Below, piece after piece: positions 22,480 through 33,802 of a stretch of 64,000 nt of DNA. A program made the position numbers and the translations under genes. The stretch comes from Heterobilharzia americana. Its lineage: Eukaryota; Platyhelminthes; Trematoda; Strigeidida; Schistosomatidae. Location: contig OX104134.1 of NCBI GenBank assembly GCA_944470555.2, forward strand, positions 53,249,890 through 53,313,889, read 5' to 3'. Below the pieces are notes generated by a model. That model saw nothing but the letters and a program-made list of their open reading frames with translations. It was not told the origin of the DNA and did not search any database. The first letter of the stretch is position 1; each line of letters begins with the position of its first letter.

Positions 22480-23406
22480 TGCAGAATAAAATGAGCTCTT
22501 TTTATTCCACAGCATTTCATCAGTCGCAAACAGCCTACAATTGAAATGGAATATTAGTAGTAGTAATATTGATGTAACATACATTAAATATGTAGGAATA
22601 AATGGAGTTTCGAAATATATGATTAACAATAAGGTAGTGAGTGAGTCGAGGAAACACAGGATTAATAATCATAAACCTTAGTCGAAGTCAATGGCAATTT
22701 ATACACATCTGATGAGATATAAAATTCTGCAGCTATGACAAGAGGGGAGGGACAACAAACAAACAAAGGTGTAAAAGAAGGGATTGCTAAAAAGCTAGTA
22801 GGTCACGTATTTACATGAAAAAACTGGAAGAACGTTAAGTTAAGTGATTAATAGTCAGTAAGTAATTAATGAAGAGATGTATGCATACATGTCCAAAAAA
22901 TTATAAACAGTTACCCGGGGTAAACAGAGGTTAACTACAGTCTCTTTCTGAGTACATAGGTCAAGTTGAAAATGTTTGATAACAAGATCTTCTACAAACC
23001 GTTACAAACATAGCTTTTTTTGTTTGAAGGAATGAGAAACATCTCTTTGGTGTTCTGTTTCCATCAGGTGTCTGGCGCTTGCACTGGTAAAAACCTTGCT
23101 ACTTTTCAGGCACAGATTTCTTAAAATGTGCTCATAAAATCGAGTAGATGCCCTTCTTTTGGTTGTTCCAATGTACCTGCTTCCATAAACAGTTGAATCG
23201 ACACACGCAGCTGGAAGTGACATGAGCTGGATATTTGTCTACTTTCGATTGTGTTATTGAGCATACTGTACTGTTAACTGAGATCGGTCTGGCAGTAGGG
23301 AAGCTCATTCTCAGTGTAGCTTCTATTCCTCTGTCTGTTCTTTCAGATATAGGCTGTTTGTAGCTGATGAAAAGTCTTGAAATAAAATGAGCTCATTTTA
23401 TTCTGC
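22480..23406 (-). mobile_element. Penelope-like element relic between inverted repeats
   Basis: On the - strand, 23,300-22,990 encodes pieces of a PLE: TLRMSFPTARPI, then SRYIGTTKRRASTRFYEHIL and SARHLMETEHQRDVSHSF, that is, GIY-YIG with YIG, Arg, E-H and a distal H. The segment is flanked by inverted copies of a ~70 bp sequence: 22,480-22,550, and 23,340-23,406 on the other strand. Both contain CAGAATAAAATGAGCTC and CAAACAGCCTA. PLEs are known to carry LTR-like repeats in odd arrangements, which these arms may represent. Confidence 0.65.
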
Positions 23407-24245
23407 AAATGTCTTTGTCCCTCCATTTTTCAAATAAATTATTTCATCTCGACTTCCTTAACCTGTATTACTTCTTCCATAATCTTTTATTAATAGACTA
23501 TCATTCACTTGATAATTAGAGTATATATATTGCCTTGCTTGGCATATATCTAATGATTTTACTGCATATATGCAGTTGAAAATAAGGCGATGAAATACAA
23601 TGATTTGATCGTATTCAGCGAGATTTGTAGTTCTTGCTTTGCTGACATTTTTGTAGGGAACCATTTGGATGACATACATTTTTCTGTTATCATTTGGGAA
23701 CAGCTTTCCTCGATTATTCGTATATCCATTTGGATCGTATTTGGTGTAGCAGTCTGAAATATGATAGGAAACCAATTATCGTTGAATAACCAGCACTTCG
23801 AACTGGACAACATGAAAGTGGTTTCTCTCCAGTAGACAATTGGTTTATCTAATCCAGACCTAAAGGAAGTCGGTCGCGACCCGAACAGCTCATTCTTAGC
23901 ACTGGGTTGTGTAGGTGCGAATCTCTTACAGGACATTAGTTCCTTCGAGTTTGTAGTTGCACCTTGCTGATAATTCCCAATAAGTATGAGACGTAGACTT
24001 AGGGCTTCTTTCTGATCACCCTCAACCTCTAGAACACACTGAATAACCGTCTCGTCTTAGTCTAGGACTAAACAGTGTGCGCTAACAGTGAGTATGTATT
24101 GAGTATAATTTACGCTCTCATGCTTGCCTAACATCATATTTTATTCGGTTTACAAAAGTTATCCAGTTGTTATTTCTTTTCATACTGTCATAAGTATAGT
24201 CATCACATAGATTAAATTGAATAATATGAATTATTATAAATTAGA

Positions 24246-24340
24246 TCCCCAGGCCCTTGAGTGGAACCCAAAGAGGAAACGACGAGTTGGGCGTCCGAGG
24301 GTGTGACATGAAGGAGATCTACAACCGTTTCTTCTTCTGC
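24246..24340 (+). mobile_element. RTE 3' tail fragment at the edge of the triplet array
   Basis: Matches the RTE 3' region (AACGACGAGTTGGGCGTCCG, then GTGACATGAAGGAGATC, comparable to 28,157-28,212). It is cut short and passes directly through CTTCTTCTTCTGCTGC into triplet DNA. Only ~90 bp of the element remains. Confidence 0.8.
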
Positions 24341-25093
24341 TGCTTATAATAATGATACTATTACATATGCTATTACTTGTAAAAATACTAGTAATTATAA
24401 TAATAACAATAATAATTCTGCTACTGTCACCATCACTCCTATTACTACTACTACTGCTAGTAATGCCCTGTTATGCCTACTACTAATACTACTATGCTAC
24501 AACTACTACCACTAGTACTATCACGAGTACCTCTACTACTACTACTACTTTTAATACTAATAATACTACTACTGCTACTACTGCAACTTGCCCTAGTAAC
24601 ACTACTAATACTAATCATATTACTCTTACTGCTACTATTTCTAATACCAATATACTACTGCTGCTGATACTACTGCTACTACTACTACTTCTACTACTAT
24701 TGCTACTGATACTGATACTACTACCAACAGTACTCCTGCTAATAGATCCACCACTGCTATTTCTGATATAATACTGCTACCACTCATTATACTAGTAAAT
24801 TTACTACTACCAATAAGAATACTATTACTACTGCTACTACTGATACTACATCGTGTCCTACTACTATTAATAATAACAATAATAATAACACTAGTGCTAC
24901 TTATTTTACTGCTACTACTAGTACTGCCGCTACTACTACCTTTACTACTGCTAGTATTACTATTACTATAGCAATAATATTAATGACATTAATAATACTA
25001 CTACTACTGCAAATAATACTACAAACACTGCTACAGTTAGAACTACTGCTAATAGTACTACAAATAATTTCACTACCACTACTGCTACTACCA
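24340..25093. repeat. Degenerate trinucleotide (RNY) array, block 1
   Basis: Almost continuous triplets ACT, GCT, ATT, AAT, ACC and AGT with period 3. The block ends where the RTE 5' end begins. No gene is supported: the open frame at 24,473-24,667 is Leu-rich low complexity. Confidence 0.95.
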
Positions 25094-25280
25094 ACCTCAC
25101 CTGATTAACTAGTTCACTAGTTACTAGCCGGTCCTAAGCCCCGGTAAACAGGGAAGGTTGGGCATAGGGCTAGCAACCCTACCCCGTAAAACAAATCTAA
25201 CCGCTAAAGAAACTTCAAAGCACAAACAAAATATAAAAAATGAAAACAAATTTATTCCCCGCTGGAATCGGAGAGGCGAA

Positions 25281-26255
25281 ATGATGCCAGTTGGTGAAAG
25301 CCTTCGGGAAGCCAATTGGCCGATGTGTCTTCTCTCGATGAAAGCGAAAGTAAACGTGGGGACATGGAATGTCCGCACGAGGTTTGAACCCAGTAAGGCA
25401 GCCCAGATTGCAAGGGAGATGAGAAGGTATAACATCGAAGTGCTTGGGATTTGCGAAAGCAGGTGGAATGGGAGTGGACTCTGCAAACTGTCAACTACAG
25501 AATCAATAATCTACTCCGACATCGTCACCCAGACGACAACCACGAGCACACTGAGTTATGGAGTGGCTATCATGATGTCCTCAAGAGCATCGAAGGCTCT
25601 CATGCAGTGGGAACCAATCTCCTCCAGCTGGATCATGACAGCAAGATTCAACTCAAAAGGAAGAAAGGTCACAATCATACAATGCTATGCACCTACAAAT
25701 AATGCAGATGAAGAGAAGAAGGAGGAATTCTACAGACAACTTAAATCAACACTGGACAAGACCTCAGTTGGCGATATCAAAATTCTAATGGGTGACATGA
25801 ATGCCAAACTGGGAGGGGACAACACAGGAAGAGAACTAACCATGGGTCGAGAGGCGCTAGGTGAAATGAATGAGAATGGAGAATTGTTTGCAGAATTCTG
25901 TGCATTCAACGATTTGGTAATTGGAGGCAGTGTGTTCAGGCACAAAGATATCCACAAAGCGACATGGATTTCACCAGAAGGACACACTAAAAATCAAATC
26001 GAATTTATCTCAATCTCAAGAAAATGGAGACGCAGTCTACTTAACACAAGGTCAAGAAGAGGAGCAGATGTAGGTTCAGACAACCACTATCTAGTGCAAG
26101 GAACTTTCCAAATCAAGTTAAAAGCCTTCAAGGAAGCTGGTGATAGACCTCAATTCAAGTACAACACTCGGAAACCGAAGAACGAAACTAGAAAGGAAAT
26201 CTTCAAGGCAGCCAGCCATCAAGACAAAATGGGAGATATCGAGGAACATCCCTGA
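25281..26255 (+). pseudogene. RTE apurinic/apyrimidinic endonuclease domain
   Basis: A 324-codon open stretch from the ATG at 25,281; the frame is open further upstream but without ATG. Endonuclease blocks are visible: VGTWNVRTRFEPSKAAQIA, EVLGICESRWNGSG (Glu of the active site), IQCYAPTNNADEEKKEEFY, ILMGDMNAKLGGDN and the final SDNHYLVQG. This enzyme family nicks target DNA to prime reverse transcription. The frame stops at 26,253-26,255, where the element's polyprotein should continue into the linker (EEHWKSLKAMWKETCTTV, next frame). The domain itself looks complete but is no longer joined to its RT. Confidence 0.88.
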
Positions 26256-26265
26256 ATAAACCTGT

Positions 26266-28200
26266 GTGGAAGAACACTGGAAGTCTTTGAAAGCTATGTG
26301 GAAAGAAACCTGCACAACAGTATTAGGAAGGAAGAAGAAAGAAGACAAGGAATGGATCTCGACGGATACCTGGAAGCTGATAGAGGAGGGGAGGATGGTG
26401 AGGCAGAAGATAAACCAGTGCAAGGATGAACGACGAGAAGAGGAACTGAGCACAATGTATAAAACACTGAACAAAGAAGTAAAGAAGAGTGCACGCAAAG
26501 ACAAAAGACACTTCTACGAAACACTGGCAAGTGAAGCAGAACAGGCTGCAGGTAAGAGAGATCTGACAACACTGTATCAAATAACCAGGTTGCTATCAGG
26601 GAAGAGACCAACACAGATGAAACCAATAAAAGATGATGTCGGAAATTTAATTACGAAAGAAGAGAAATAGAGGAAACAATGGGCCGACCACTTCAAGAAG
26701 CTCTTGAATCGACCACCACCTGCACTTCGTCCAGAAATACCACCTGCAGCCGCTGAATTACAAGTGAACATAAATCCCCCAACGAAAATGGAAGTCCTGA
26801 ACGCCATAAAGCTACTGAAATGCGGGAAAGCAGCAGGACCAGATGGGATCCCGCCAGAAGCACTGAGAACAGACGCACAGACAACAGCAGACATGCTCAC
26901 ACCACTATTGCAGAAGGTGTGGAGGGAAGAGAAGGTACCTGGCTAGTGATTGGAAGAAGGGTTACCTTGTCAAACTGCCGAAGAAGGGAGACCTCAGTGT
27001 TTGCAAGAACTGGCGCGGAATCACTCTCCTATCCACTCCAAGTAAAATATTAAGCCGCATCATCCTGGAGAGGCTTAAAGATGCACTGGATTCAAAACTA
27101 CGACCGGAACAGGCAGGCTTCAGGAAGTACAAATCATGTGCAGACCAAATTGCAACGCTTCGTATCATCATAGAACAGAGCATAGAATGGCAATCAGCTC
27201 TCTGCCTCAACTTCATCGACTTGAGAAGGCCTTTGACAGCGTTGACCGAGAGGTAATTTGGAAACTGCTTCAATACTACGGAATACCGCAAACCTTTATC
27301 AGCCTCATTCAACAACTATATGAAGACACCACATGCCAAGTAATTCACAATGGGAAGCTCAGTGGCACCTTTGAAGTGAAGACAGGAGTAAAACAAGGTT
27401 GTCTACTATCCCCCATGATATTCCTTATTGTGGTGGACTGGATCATGCAGCAAACAGTAGGCAGCGAGAAGAGGGGGATACGCTGGACGGCGGAAAAGAA
27501 CCTAGAAGACTTGGATTTCGCCAATGACTTGTGCCTAATGTCACACAAACTTGAAGATCTACAGGCAAAAACTAACAAGTTGATAGAAGAGGCAGGGCAG
27601 GGCAGCGAAGACGGGACTTCAGGTGAATATAGAGAAGACAGAGGTGATGAAGATACCGCACCACCACCATGAACAACAACAACAAACTCCAGTCACCATG
27701 AACGGGAGAAACTTAAAGGAAGTAACCTCCTTCAGTTATCTAGGAAGCGCTGTTTCAACTATAGGCGGGACGGACGAGGATGTCAAAGTCAGAATCGGAA
27801 AATCAGCAAGACAGGCGTTCATTAGCCTGAAACCAGTGTGGAGATCTTCTGCACTCAGCATAAATAACAAGATCCGGATTTTCAACACCAGTGTCAAGTC
27901 AGTGCTCCTGTATGGTTCAGAGACTTGGCGCGTTACGAAAGGGATTTCCAATAAACTACAGACATTCATCAATAGCTGCTTACGCTGGCTCGCTACTGAA
28001 GATCAGATGGCCAGAAAGAATAAGCAACAAGGAGCTCTGGGAACGAACCAACCAAGAACCTATCACGCAACAAATATGCAGGAGGAAGTGGAGATGGATT
28101 GGCCATGCACTGAGAAGGCCGACTGAGGACATCACGCGTCAGGCCAGTCACTCGAATGGAATCCCCATGGGAAGCGACGAGTTGGACGTCCGAGGGTGAC
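26266..28200 (+). pseudogene. RTE reverse transcriptase and C-terminal region, multiply broken
   Basis: Successive frames give the linker (KEWISTDTWKLIEEGRMVRQ), then a stop at 26,668. RT blocks KCGKAAGPDGIPPEALR are followed by a stop at ~26,944, then KLPKKGDLSVCKNWRGITLL, LRPEQAGFRKYKSCADQIA, a one-base loss before EKAFDSVDREVIWKLL, and TGVKQGCLLSPMIFLIVVDW. The catalytic FADD box reads F-A-N-D (27,517-27,528): the first catalytic Asp is replaced by Asn. Further shifts occur near 27,600 and 28,000. The tail holds SYLGSAVSTIGGTDEDV and VLLYGSETW. Confidence 0.87.
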
Positions 28201-28344
28201 ATGGAGGAGGTCGTGCGAGGAGGAAATGAAAGCTTCTGGGCTGTCGTGGAACCAGGTTTAAAAGATCTCAGAGAACAGGATGAAATGGAGACGTGCTACT
28301 GAAGCCCTATGTTCCACTAGGAACGCAAGGGACTAATAAATAAT

Positions 28345-30118
28345 AAATAATACTGCTACTACCACTAATATTGCTAGCACTACTACCATCATTACTCCCG
28401 CTTACAATAATACTAATACTACTGCTATCAGTACTACTACTGACACTACCATTACCAAAACTACGGTTACTGCTCCTCCTACTAGCGTACTACGTTTTCT
28501 ACTACTACTATTACTAATACTACCACCACCACTATTACTGCTACCAATAATAACAATTTCATTGCTACCCTCTACCACGACTGTTACTACTACTAATACT
28601 ACTAGCAATACTCCTGCCATCACTGCTCATACTGCTACTACTGCTACTACTGTTATTACCATTAGTACCACCTATACTACCAATATTACTGCTTCCACTA
28701 ATATTTTTACTACTGTTACTACTACTACTGCTGCTACCAATATTTCTCCTCCTAGTAATTCTACTAACACTCCTACTAATACTTTTACCAATGCTACTCC
28801 TATTACCACTACTAATACTGCTACCATTAATACTAATACCGCTACTTCTGCTACTACTGCTATTATTACTACTGGCACTACTACTATTACTATTTCGTTT
28901 ATTATCATTCATACTACTACTACGACTACTGCTACTAATACTTATACTGTTATTACTACTTCTACAACAACTGCTGCTGCTACTACTACTACTAATAATA
29001 ATAATAACAATAACGATACTGCTGAAAATACCGCTAAAAATACTGCTACTTACGCCTCTAATATTGCTACTGACACTAATACTACTAATGACACTAATAA
29101 TACTTCCACTGCTAATACTAATATTTCTAATAGCAATGGCACTGATAATACTAGTAATACCACTACTCCTATATTACTACGACTAATACCAATACTATTT
29201 CTAGTGCGAATACTACTACTATTTCTACTGCAACTACTACTACCAGTACTAACACTAATGCTACCACTAATACTGCTACTGCTACTTCTACTGCTCCTAG
29301 TAGTAGTACCACCCCTAACGCTACTACTACTACTAATACTGCCAATAATATTTTTGCTACTAAGCCTGATACTACTAACAATACTTACACTACTACTATT
29401 ACTGCTACTGCGAAAAACTGCTAATACTACTACTACCACTATAACTACTACAACTACTACTAATATCAATGCTAATATTACTATTACTACCACTAATCCT
29501 CCTCCTACTACTACGGCTGCCATTACTACTACTCCTACTGCCACTACTCCTACTAATACTAATACTACTACTACCACTAATACTACTGCTACAACTGCTG
29601 ATTTAACTAATTCTACTTATACTACTTTGCTACTACTACTGCTAGTTCGACTGCTCTATACTACTACTTCTACTACTAATATTTCTGCTTTGAGTACTGC
29701 CATACTACTGCTATTTCTACTGCCAATACTGCTACTACCTCTTCTAATACTCATACTAATACGAATACTGCTACTATTGTTGCTGCTACTACTTCTCCTA
29801 ATGCTTCTACTACTAGTACTACTACCACTACTGCTTCTGCTACTACTACTAATGGTAAAATCACTGCTATTGCTGCAAGTACACCCATAACCACCGACAC
29901 TACCACTAGTTATACTAATACTACTACTGCAATTGCTACTATAGATACCGCTACGAATACTTCCACTCCTACTCCTACTAATACTACTACGAATAATACT
30001 ACTAGTATTACTACCACTACTGCTAGCGATACTAATACTAATACTGCCACTACCAGTAGTACTACCACTACTAATACTAATACTACCACTGCTAATACCA
30101 ATGCTAATTCTATTATGG

Positions 30119-30184
<66 letters not shown>

Positions 30185-30435
30185 ATTCTATTAAAACCAA
30201 TAATACTACTAATACTGATACTGATAATATTATTCCTACTACTTTTACTACTGCCACTGCTGATACTACTGCTACTACTAATAATTATACTCCAGCCGCT
30301 ACTGATACTGATAATAGTATTACAACTGCTACTACCTTCGATACTACTACTACTGCTACTACCACTGCTGCTGTTACTACTACTACTACTACTGCTTCTA
30401 TTACTACTACTACTGCTTACACATATACTGAAGAA
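28345..30435. repeat. Degenerate trinucleotide (RNY) array, block 2
   Basis: About 2.1 kb of period-3 DNA, with a pure (ACT)n run at about 30,122-30,183. Long open frames occur on both strands over the same bases: Thr/Asn-rich on +, Ser/Asn/Gly-rich on -. This is expected for RNY triplets and is not evidence of genes. Confidence 0.95.
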
Positions 30436-30459
30436 ACTGAAGACAACTCGACGAGAGAA

Positions 30460-30741
30460 TGTATGTTAGGAAGAATTGGAATGGTAGTGGTTACATATGG
30501 TACTCCTTGCACTAAGGCAAACATTTGCAAATGTCTTCGTTTCCTCTTTGTTCCTGTCTTGATTCGCTCTTGACCGGCTCTCCATACACTCTTATCAGCA
30601 GCATCCCCCGTAATACGCCTGTGTTGTCCCCTACATTGCTCTTGGCAGAAACCTTACCCATTACCGGTAATTCCCTATGATTCCTGCCACCCTCTCCATA
30701 TATACTAATTATATCCGTTGTTATCAGCAACGCCCACTACA
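30460..30741 (-). repeat. Putative 3' LTR of the Ty3/Gypsy element
   Basis: On the - strand the pol frame ends at 30,786. It is followed by a purine tract TTTTGAGGGGGGACGAG (polypurine tract) and then TGTAGTGGGCGTTGC. The other end on the - strand reads CCTAACATACA, giving TGTA...TACA borders and a ~282 bp LTR. The outer border is an estimate because there is no second LTR to compare. Confidence 0.55.
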
Positions 30742-30785
30742 CTCGTCCCCCCCTCAAAATTCCGCGCTTGCAAACGTGTTGATCA

Positions 30786-32870
30786 TCATGGTGCTATCTT
30801 CTCTTGGTTTTCACTCGCTGTTTCTTCTTTTTTCCACTGCTTCCATTTTTGAAGTAGGCTGGCGTTTACTCTTTTCTCTTTGTTCCCTTGTTTGATGGTA
30901 TAAATTGAACCGCGTCTCTCGGTAATGATGTATGGTCCTTCCCACTTCGGAAGTAGTTTCCTTCTGCCATACTCACCTCCTGACGTATATCCTCGTTCTT
31001 TACATTTCACCTGATCTCCAACCTCAAATGGTTTCCATTTACTTCCTTCTTTCTGCTCAGGTTTTTCAGCATCAGCCTTCTGCTTTCGTTCCACATTCCT
31101 GATAGCCTGTTTCCGCTCCTCTCTCAATCTTGTCATGTTCCAAGGCTGTTGTTGGGGCCAGGTCTTACTATGTATTGGGAGCCGTGGTTTCCTGCCATAC
31201 ATTAACTGGAACGCCGACTTCTTGGTTGTTCCTTGTACCGAGGCACGATGAGCTAATAATACTAACGGCAGTTCCGTCTCCCAATTTCCTCCTTTCGAAG
31301 CTAGCCACTCCTTCAGTGTACGGTTATTCCGTTCTGTCAAACCGTTAGTCTGCGGGTGGTACGGCCTCGTTCTTATCCTCTTGATATCAAGCTGCTCCAA
31401 ACAGGATTTAAATTCTTCACTCTCAAAACAAGGACCTTGGTCGGTCAGTATCATCTTCGGCACACCGTGATCCGCGATAATATGCCGCATCACCGCTGCG
31501 GTCACTGTCTTCGCGCGTTGATCAGGAATCGCGACAGCGTCTACCCATCGTGTAGCATGCTCCGTCATCACCAACAGGTATTGGTTGCCACTAGACGTCT
31601 GCGGAAATGGTCCCATTACGTCCACCGACCACAGGTCACCAACCGCTGCTACTGGAATCGACTGCAGTGGCGGCCGTACATACCGATCACCTTTCATCAG
31701 TTGACAATGAGGACACCCCAGCACGTATTTGGCAACATCTCTCATACCTGGCCAGTATGCACTTTGTCTGAGAAGGTCAGCTGTCCGTGAGACACCTGTA
31801 TGAGCTAACTGGTGGCATTCTTGTATCATTTTGTTGCGTAGACATTTCGGAATCACTGCCAACCAGCTTCCGTCATTTTCTCGCCACGTTAGCATTCCAT
31901 AAGTATTCATCCGTAGGCGTTCTTTCTGCGTCAACAACGTTCTCAACTCTTTATCTCCCACAGACGTTTGTGTCTCTGTCCCTTCAGTTATGGCTTTGAT
32001 CACTTCTTTCAGTGTCGGGTCCGACTTCTGAAGGCGAATAAGTCTTAACGGGTTCCATTCCACTGCATGTACGCCGTATGCGATCTCAGGTAGCTCATTT
32101 TCTTCGTCAGATCTTGATAAGAAGTCTGCCAACCAGTTTTCTTTCCCTGCCACATGGCCGATGGTGAAGTCATATTCTTGCAGTCGTAACACCCAACGTG
32201 ATAATTTTCCTCTGGGGTCTCTCGCTGTCTTAAGCCACTGTAGAGGTTTATGATCCGTTTCAATATGGAATCGTTGACCGAGAAGGTACGATCTCCACTT
32301 CTCCAGCGCCCAAACTATCGCTAGACATTCCTTTTCCATTGTAGAATATTTCTGTTCTGCGAGTGTTAGAACACGGCTGGCATACTCCACTACTCCTTCA
32401 GTCTGTCTCAGGACTGCCCCTATTCCATAATCACTTGCATCGGTGGACACGATAAATGGCCTACCAGGTATTGGTAGTTTTAACGTCATCTCCTGGTCAT
32501 TTAGGAGTTCTTTGATGTGATCAAATGTTTTTTGTGCCTCCTCCGTCCACCAAAATTTGGGGTTGCCCAGTAGCTTATATAACGGTGCTGCTATCTCATT
32601 GAAATTTTTGAGGAACCGACTGTAGAATGCTGCTCTACCCAAGAATTGTCGCAGTTTCCTCTTGGAATTCGGCACTGGAATAGTTCTGACTGTCAGAATT
32701 TTCTCGGGTAGTGGTTTTATTTCGCCGTTTCCAACTTTGTGTCCCAGCAACGTAACACTCCTCTTGGCTACTTGAGATTTTGTCTTATTGATGCGGAGTC
32801 CAAACTCATCGATACGTCTCAAAACAGCTTCAAGGTATTCTATGTGTTCTGCCTCCGTCTGGCTGTACAC
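30786..32870 (-). CDS. Gypsy pol C-terminal part: RT end, RNase H, integrase
   Basis: A single intact 694-codon frame, the longest credible coding stretch of the window. Motifs in order: YSQTEAEHIEYLEAVLRRID (RT thumb side); STDASDYGIGAVLRQ and TDHKPLQWL (RNase H Asp residues); the zinc-binding H2C2 segment HQLAHTGVSRTADLL to CPHCQLMKG; integrase D (WSVDVMGPFPQ), D (ILTDQGPCFESEEF) and E (YHPQTNGLTERNNRTLKEW); and a GPY/F-type end LPKWEGPYIITERRGSIYTI. The catalytic triad is present. Integrase and RNase H therefore look undamaged while the RT just upstream is disrupted. Confidence 0.92.
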   Translation of the reverse strand: MYSQTEAEHIEYLEAVLRRIDEFGLRINKTKSQVAKRSVTLLGHKVGNGEIKPLPEKILTVRTIPVPNSKRKLRQFLGRAAFYSRFLKNFNEIAAPLYKLLGNPKFWWTEEAQKTFDHIKELLNDQEMTLKLPIPGRPFIVSTDASDYGIGAVLRQTEGVVEYASRVLTLAEQKYSTMEKECLAIVWALEKWRSYLLGQRFHIETDHKPLQWLKTARDPRGKLSRWVLRLQEYDFTIGHVAGKENWLADFLSRSDEENELPEIAYGVHAVEWNPLRLIRLQKSDPTLKEVIKAITEGTETQTSVGDKELRTLLTQKERLRMNTYGMLTWRENDGSWLAVIPKCLRNKMIQECHQLAHTGVSRTADLLRQSAYWPGMRDVAKYVLGCPHCQLMKGDRYVRPPLQSIPVAAVGDLWSVDVMGPFPQTSSGNQYLLVMTEHATRWVDAVAIPDQRAKTVTAAVMRHIIADHGVPKMILTDQGPCFESEEFKSCLEQLDIKRIRTRPYHPQTNGLTERNNRTLKEWLASKGGNWETELPLVLLAHRASVQGTTKKSAFQLMYGRKPRLPIHSKTWPQQQPWNMTRLREERKQAIRNVERKQKADAEKPEQKEGSKWKPFEVGDQVKCKERGYTSGGEYGRRKLLPKWEGPYIITERRGSIYTIKQGNKEKRVNASLLQKWKQWKKEETASENQEKIAP

Positions 32871-32890
32871 CTCTACGTTCTCTTAATTCT

Positions 32891-33232
32891 TCAGCACAAC
32901 ATCATCAATCGTCTAAATGTAAAGGGCGCCCCTGCCAGACCAAATGGCATTCGCTTGAATTGGTATTGCTTCTTGCCCACAATAAATGCTGTTTTCTCTT
33001 TATCACTGTCTTTTATTGGTAGCTGCCAGTAGCCCGAGCGGAGGTCCAGAACTGTAAATACTTTCGCATTCTGCAAACGATCCAGTGTCTCAGCTATCGT
33101 CGGCATGGCACATGGCTTCAGCTGCGTTATGCTTTTTAACTCCCGGAAGTCCACGCAGAATCTATATTTCCCATTTGACTTTCTTACTAAAAGTACTGTA
33201 TGGACTGTCAGCCTCTTCAATAATACCTTCAT
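32891..33232 (-). pseudogene. Gypsy reverse transcriptase, N-terminal half
   Basis: Encodes KSNGKYRFCVDFRELKSITQ, TLDRLQNAKVFTVLDLRSGY (first catalytic Asp), WQLPIKDSDKEKTAF and RMPFGLAGAPFTFRRLM, all classical Gypsy RT blocks. The frame stops just after RRLMMLC. The next intact frame resumes at VYSQTEAEH, so the expected YxDD box with its two Asp residues is not seen: only about 8 codons separate blocks that normally lie about twice as far apart. A small deletion with a stop most simply explains this. Confidence 0.85.
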
Positions 33233-33319
33233 CTAGCATTTCCTGAACCTGGCGCCCAACTTCTTGTTCCAAGTGACATGGTATTCGCCGTGTGATGAAT
33301 GTTGTCGTTACCTGACTGG

Positions 33320-33802
33320 TCACTGGGATTTCATGCTGAACCTTGTCACAATAACCATAGGGTCTCCATCTCCTGTGAACAATCTGTCGTATTTCTTAAC
33401 CACCTTCATGATGTTTGGCGTTTCTGGGTACGGTGCTTTTGGTACTTCAATCTCTGCTACCTCGCTGTTTTCCTGAGTGTTGAACGACCCGTACTTCGTT
33501 GCCACTATTCCTGTTCTCGCGTTAATCACTGCACCCACTTCTCTCAGAAAATCGGCACCTAGGATTGAGCGTTGTAGGCGCGCGGTCACAATAAATGGGA
33601 ATCTAATTTTCTGGCTCCCGATCTCAACAACGCAATCTGACAAGCCCGCAATATCCAGTGCATGTCCCCCAACCGTATGGACCGTTAGCGCACATGGTCT
33701 TGTATTGTGAGACTGCCTCTTATCTATTAGAGAGACTGCCGCCCCTGCATCTATGAGACACACGATATCCTGACCATTTATTCGCAATCTAGCATACACC
33801 GC
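33320..33802 (-). pseudogene. Gypsy aspartic protease region
   Basis: The frame contains YARLRINGQDIVCLIDAGAA followed by VSLID, the retropepsin active-site turn in DAG rather than the usual DTG/DSG form. It continues with RSILGADFLREVGAVIN (the ILG-x-D-F-L block) and runs into an RT-upstream linker. The open frame extends upstream to 33,901 only because it reads through AGT triplets as poly-Ser. It stops at 33,320, before the RT, so the polyprotein is broken here. Confidence 0.8.

Larger units (their letters stand above)
20521..24245. other. Repeat-rich stretch, probably ARFGEF intron
   Basis: Contains two PLE relics (listed separately), (AACG)n-like DNA at 21,900-21,917, and anonymous AT-rich sequence. 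The - strand frame at 23,458-23,775 resembles the one at about 47,200-47,400 (IYSNYQV against IYSRYQV), so it is probably part of another repeat. No ARFGEF exon is found. Confidence 0.6.
25094..28351 (+). mobile_element. RTE-clade non-LTR retrotransposon (Perere-3/SR-like), nearly full length but dead
   Basis: It begins with a 5' UTR (TAGTTACTAGCCGGTCCTAA) shared with the - strand copy ending at ~57,965. It then encodes an AP endonuclease, a reverse transcriptase and a C-terminal region, and ends in a 3' tail GACTAATAAATAATAAATA. Thirteen bases ACTGCTACTACCA occur at 25,081-25,093 and again at 28,352-28,364, which is a candidate target-site duplication. That evidence is weak because the target is itself repetitive. 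Several stops and frame shifts prevent a full polyprotein. Confidence 0.9.

Noticed and set aside
28562..29890. 442-codon Thr/Asn- then Leu-rich open frame on the + strand
   Set aside because: It lies wholly in the triplet array, has no domain, changes composition when the triplet phase slips, and is overlapped by an equally open - strand frame.
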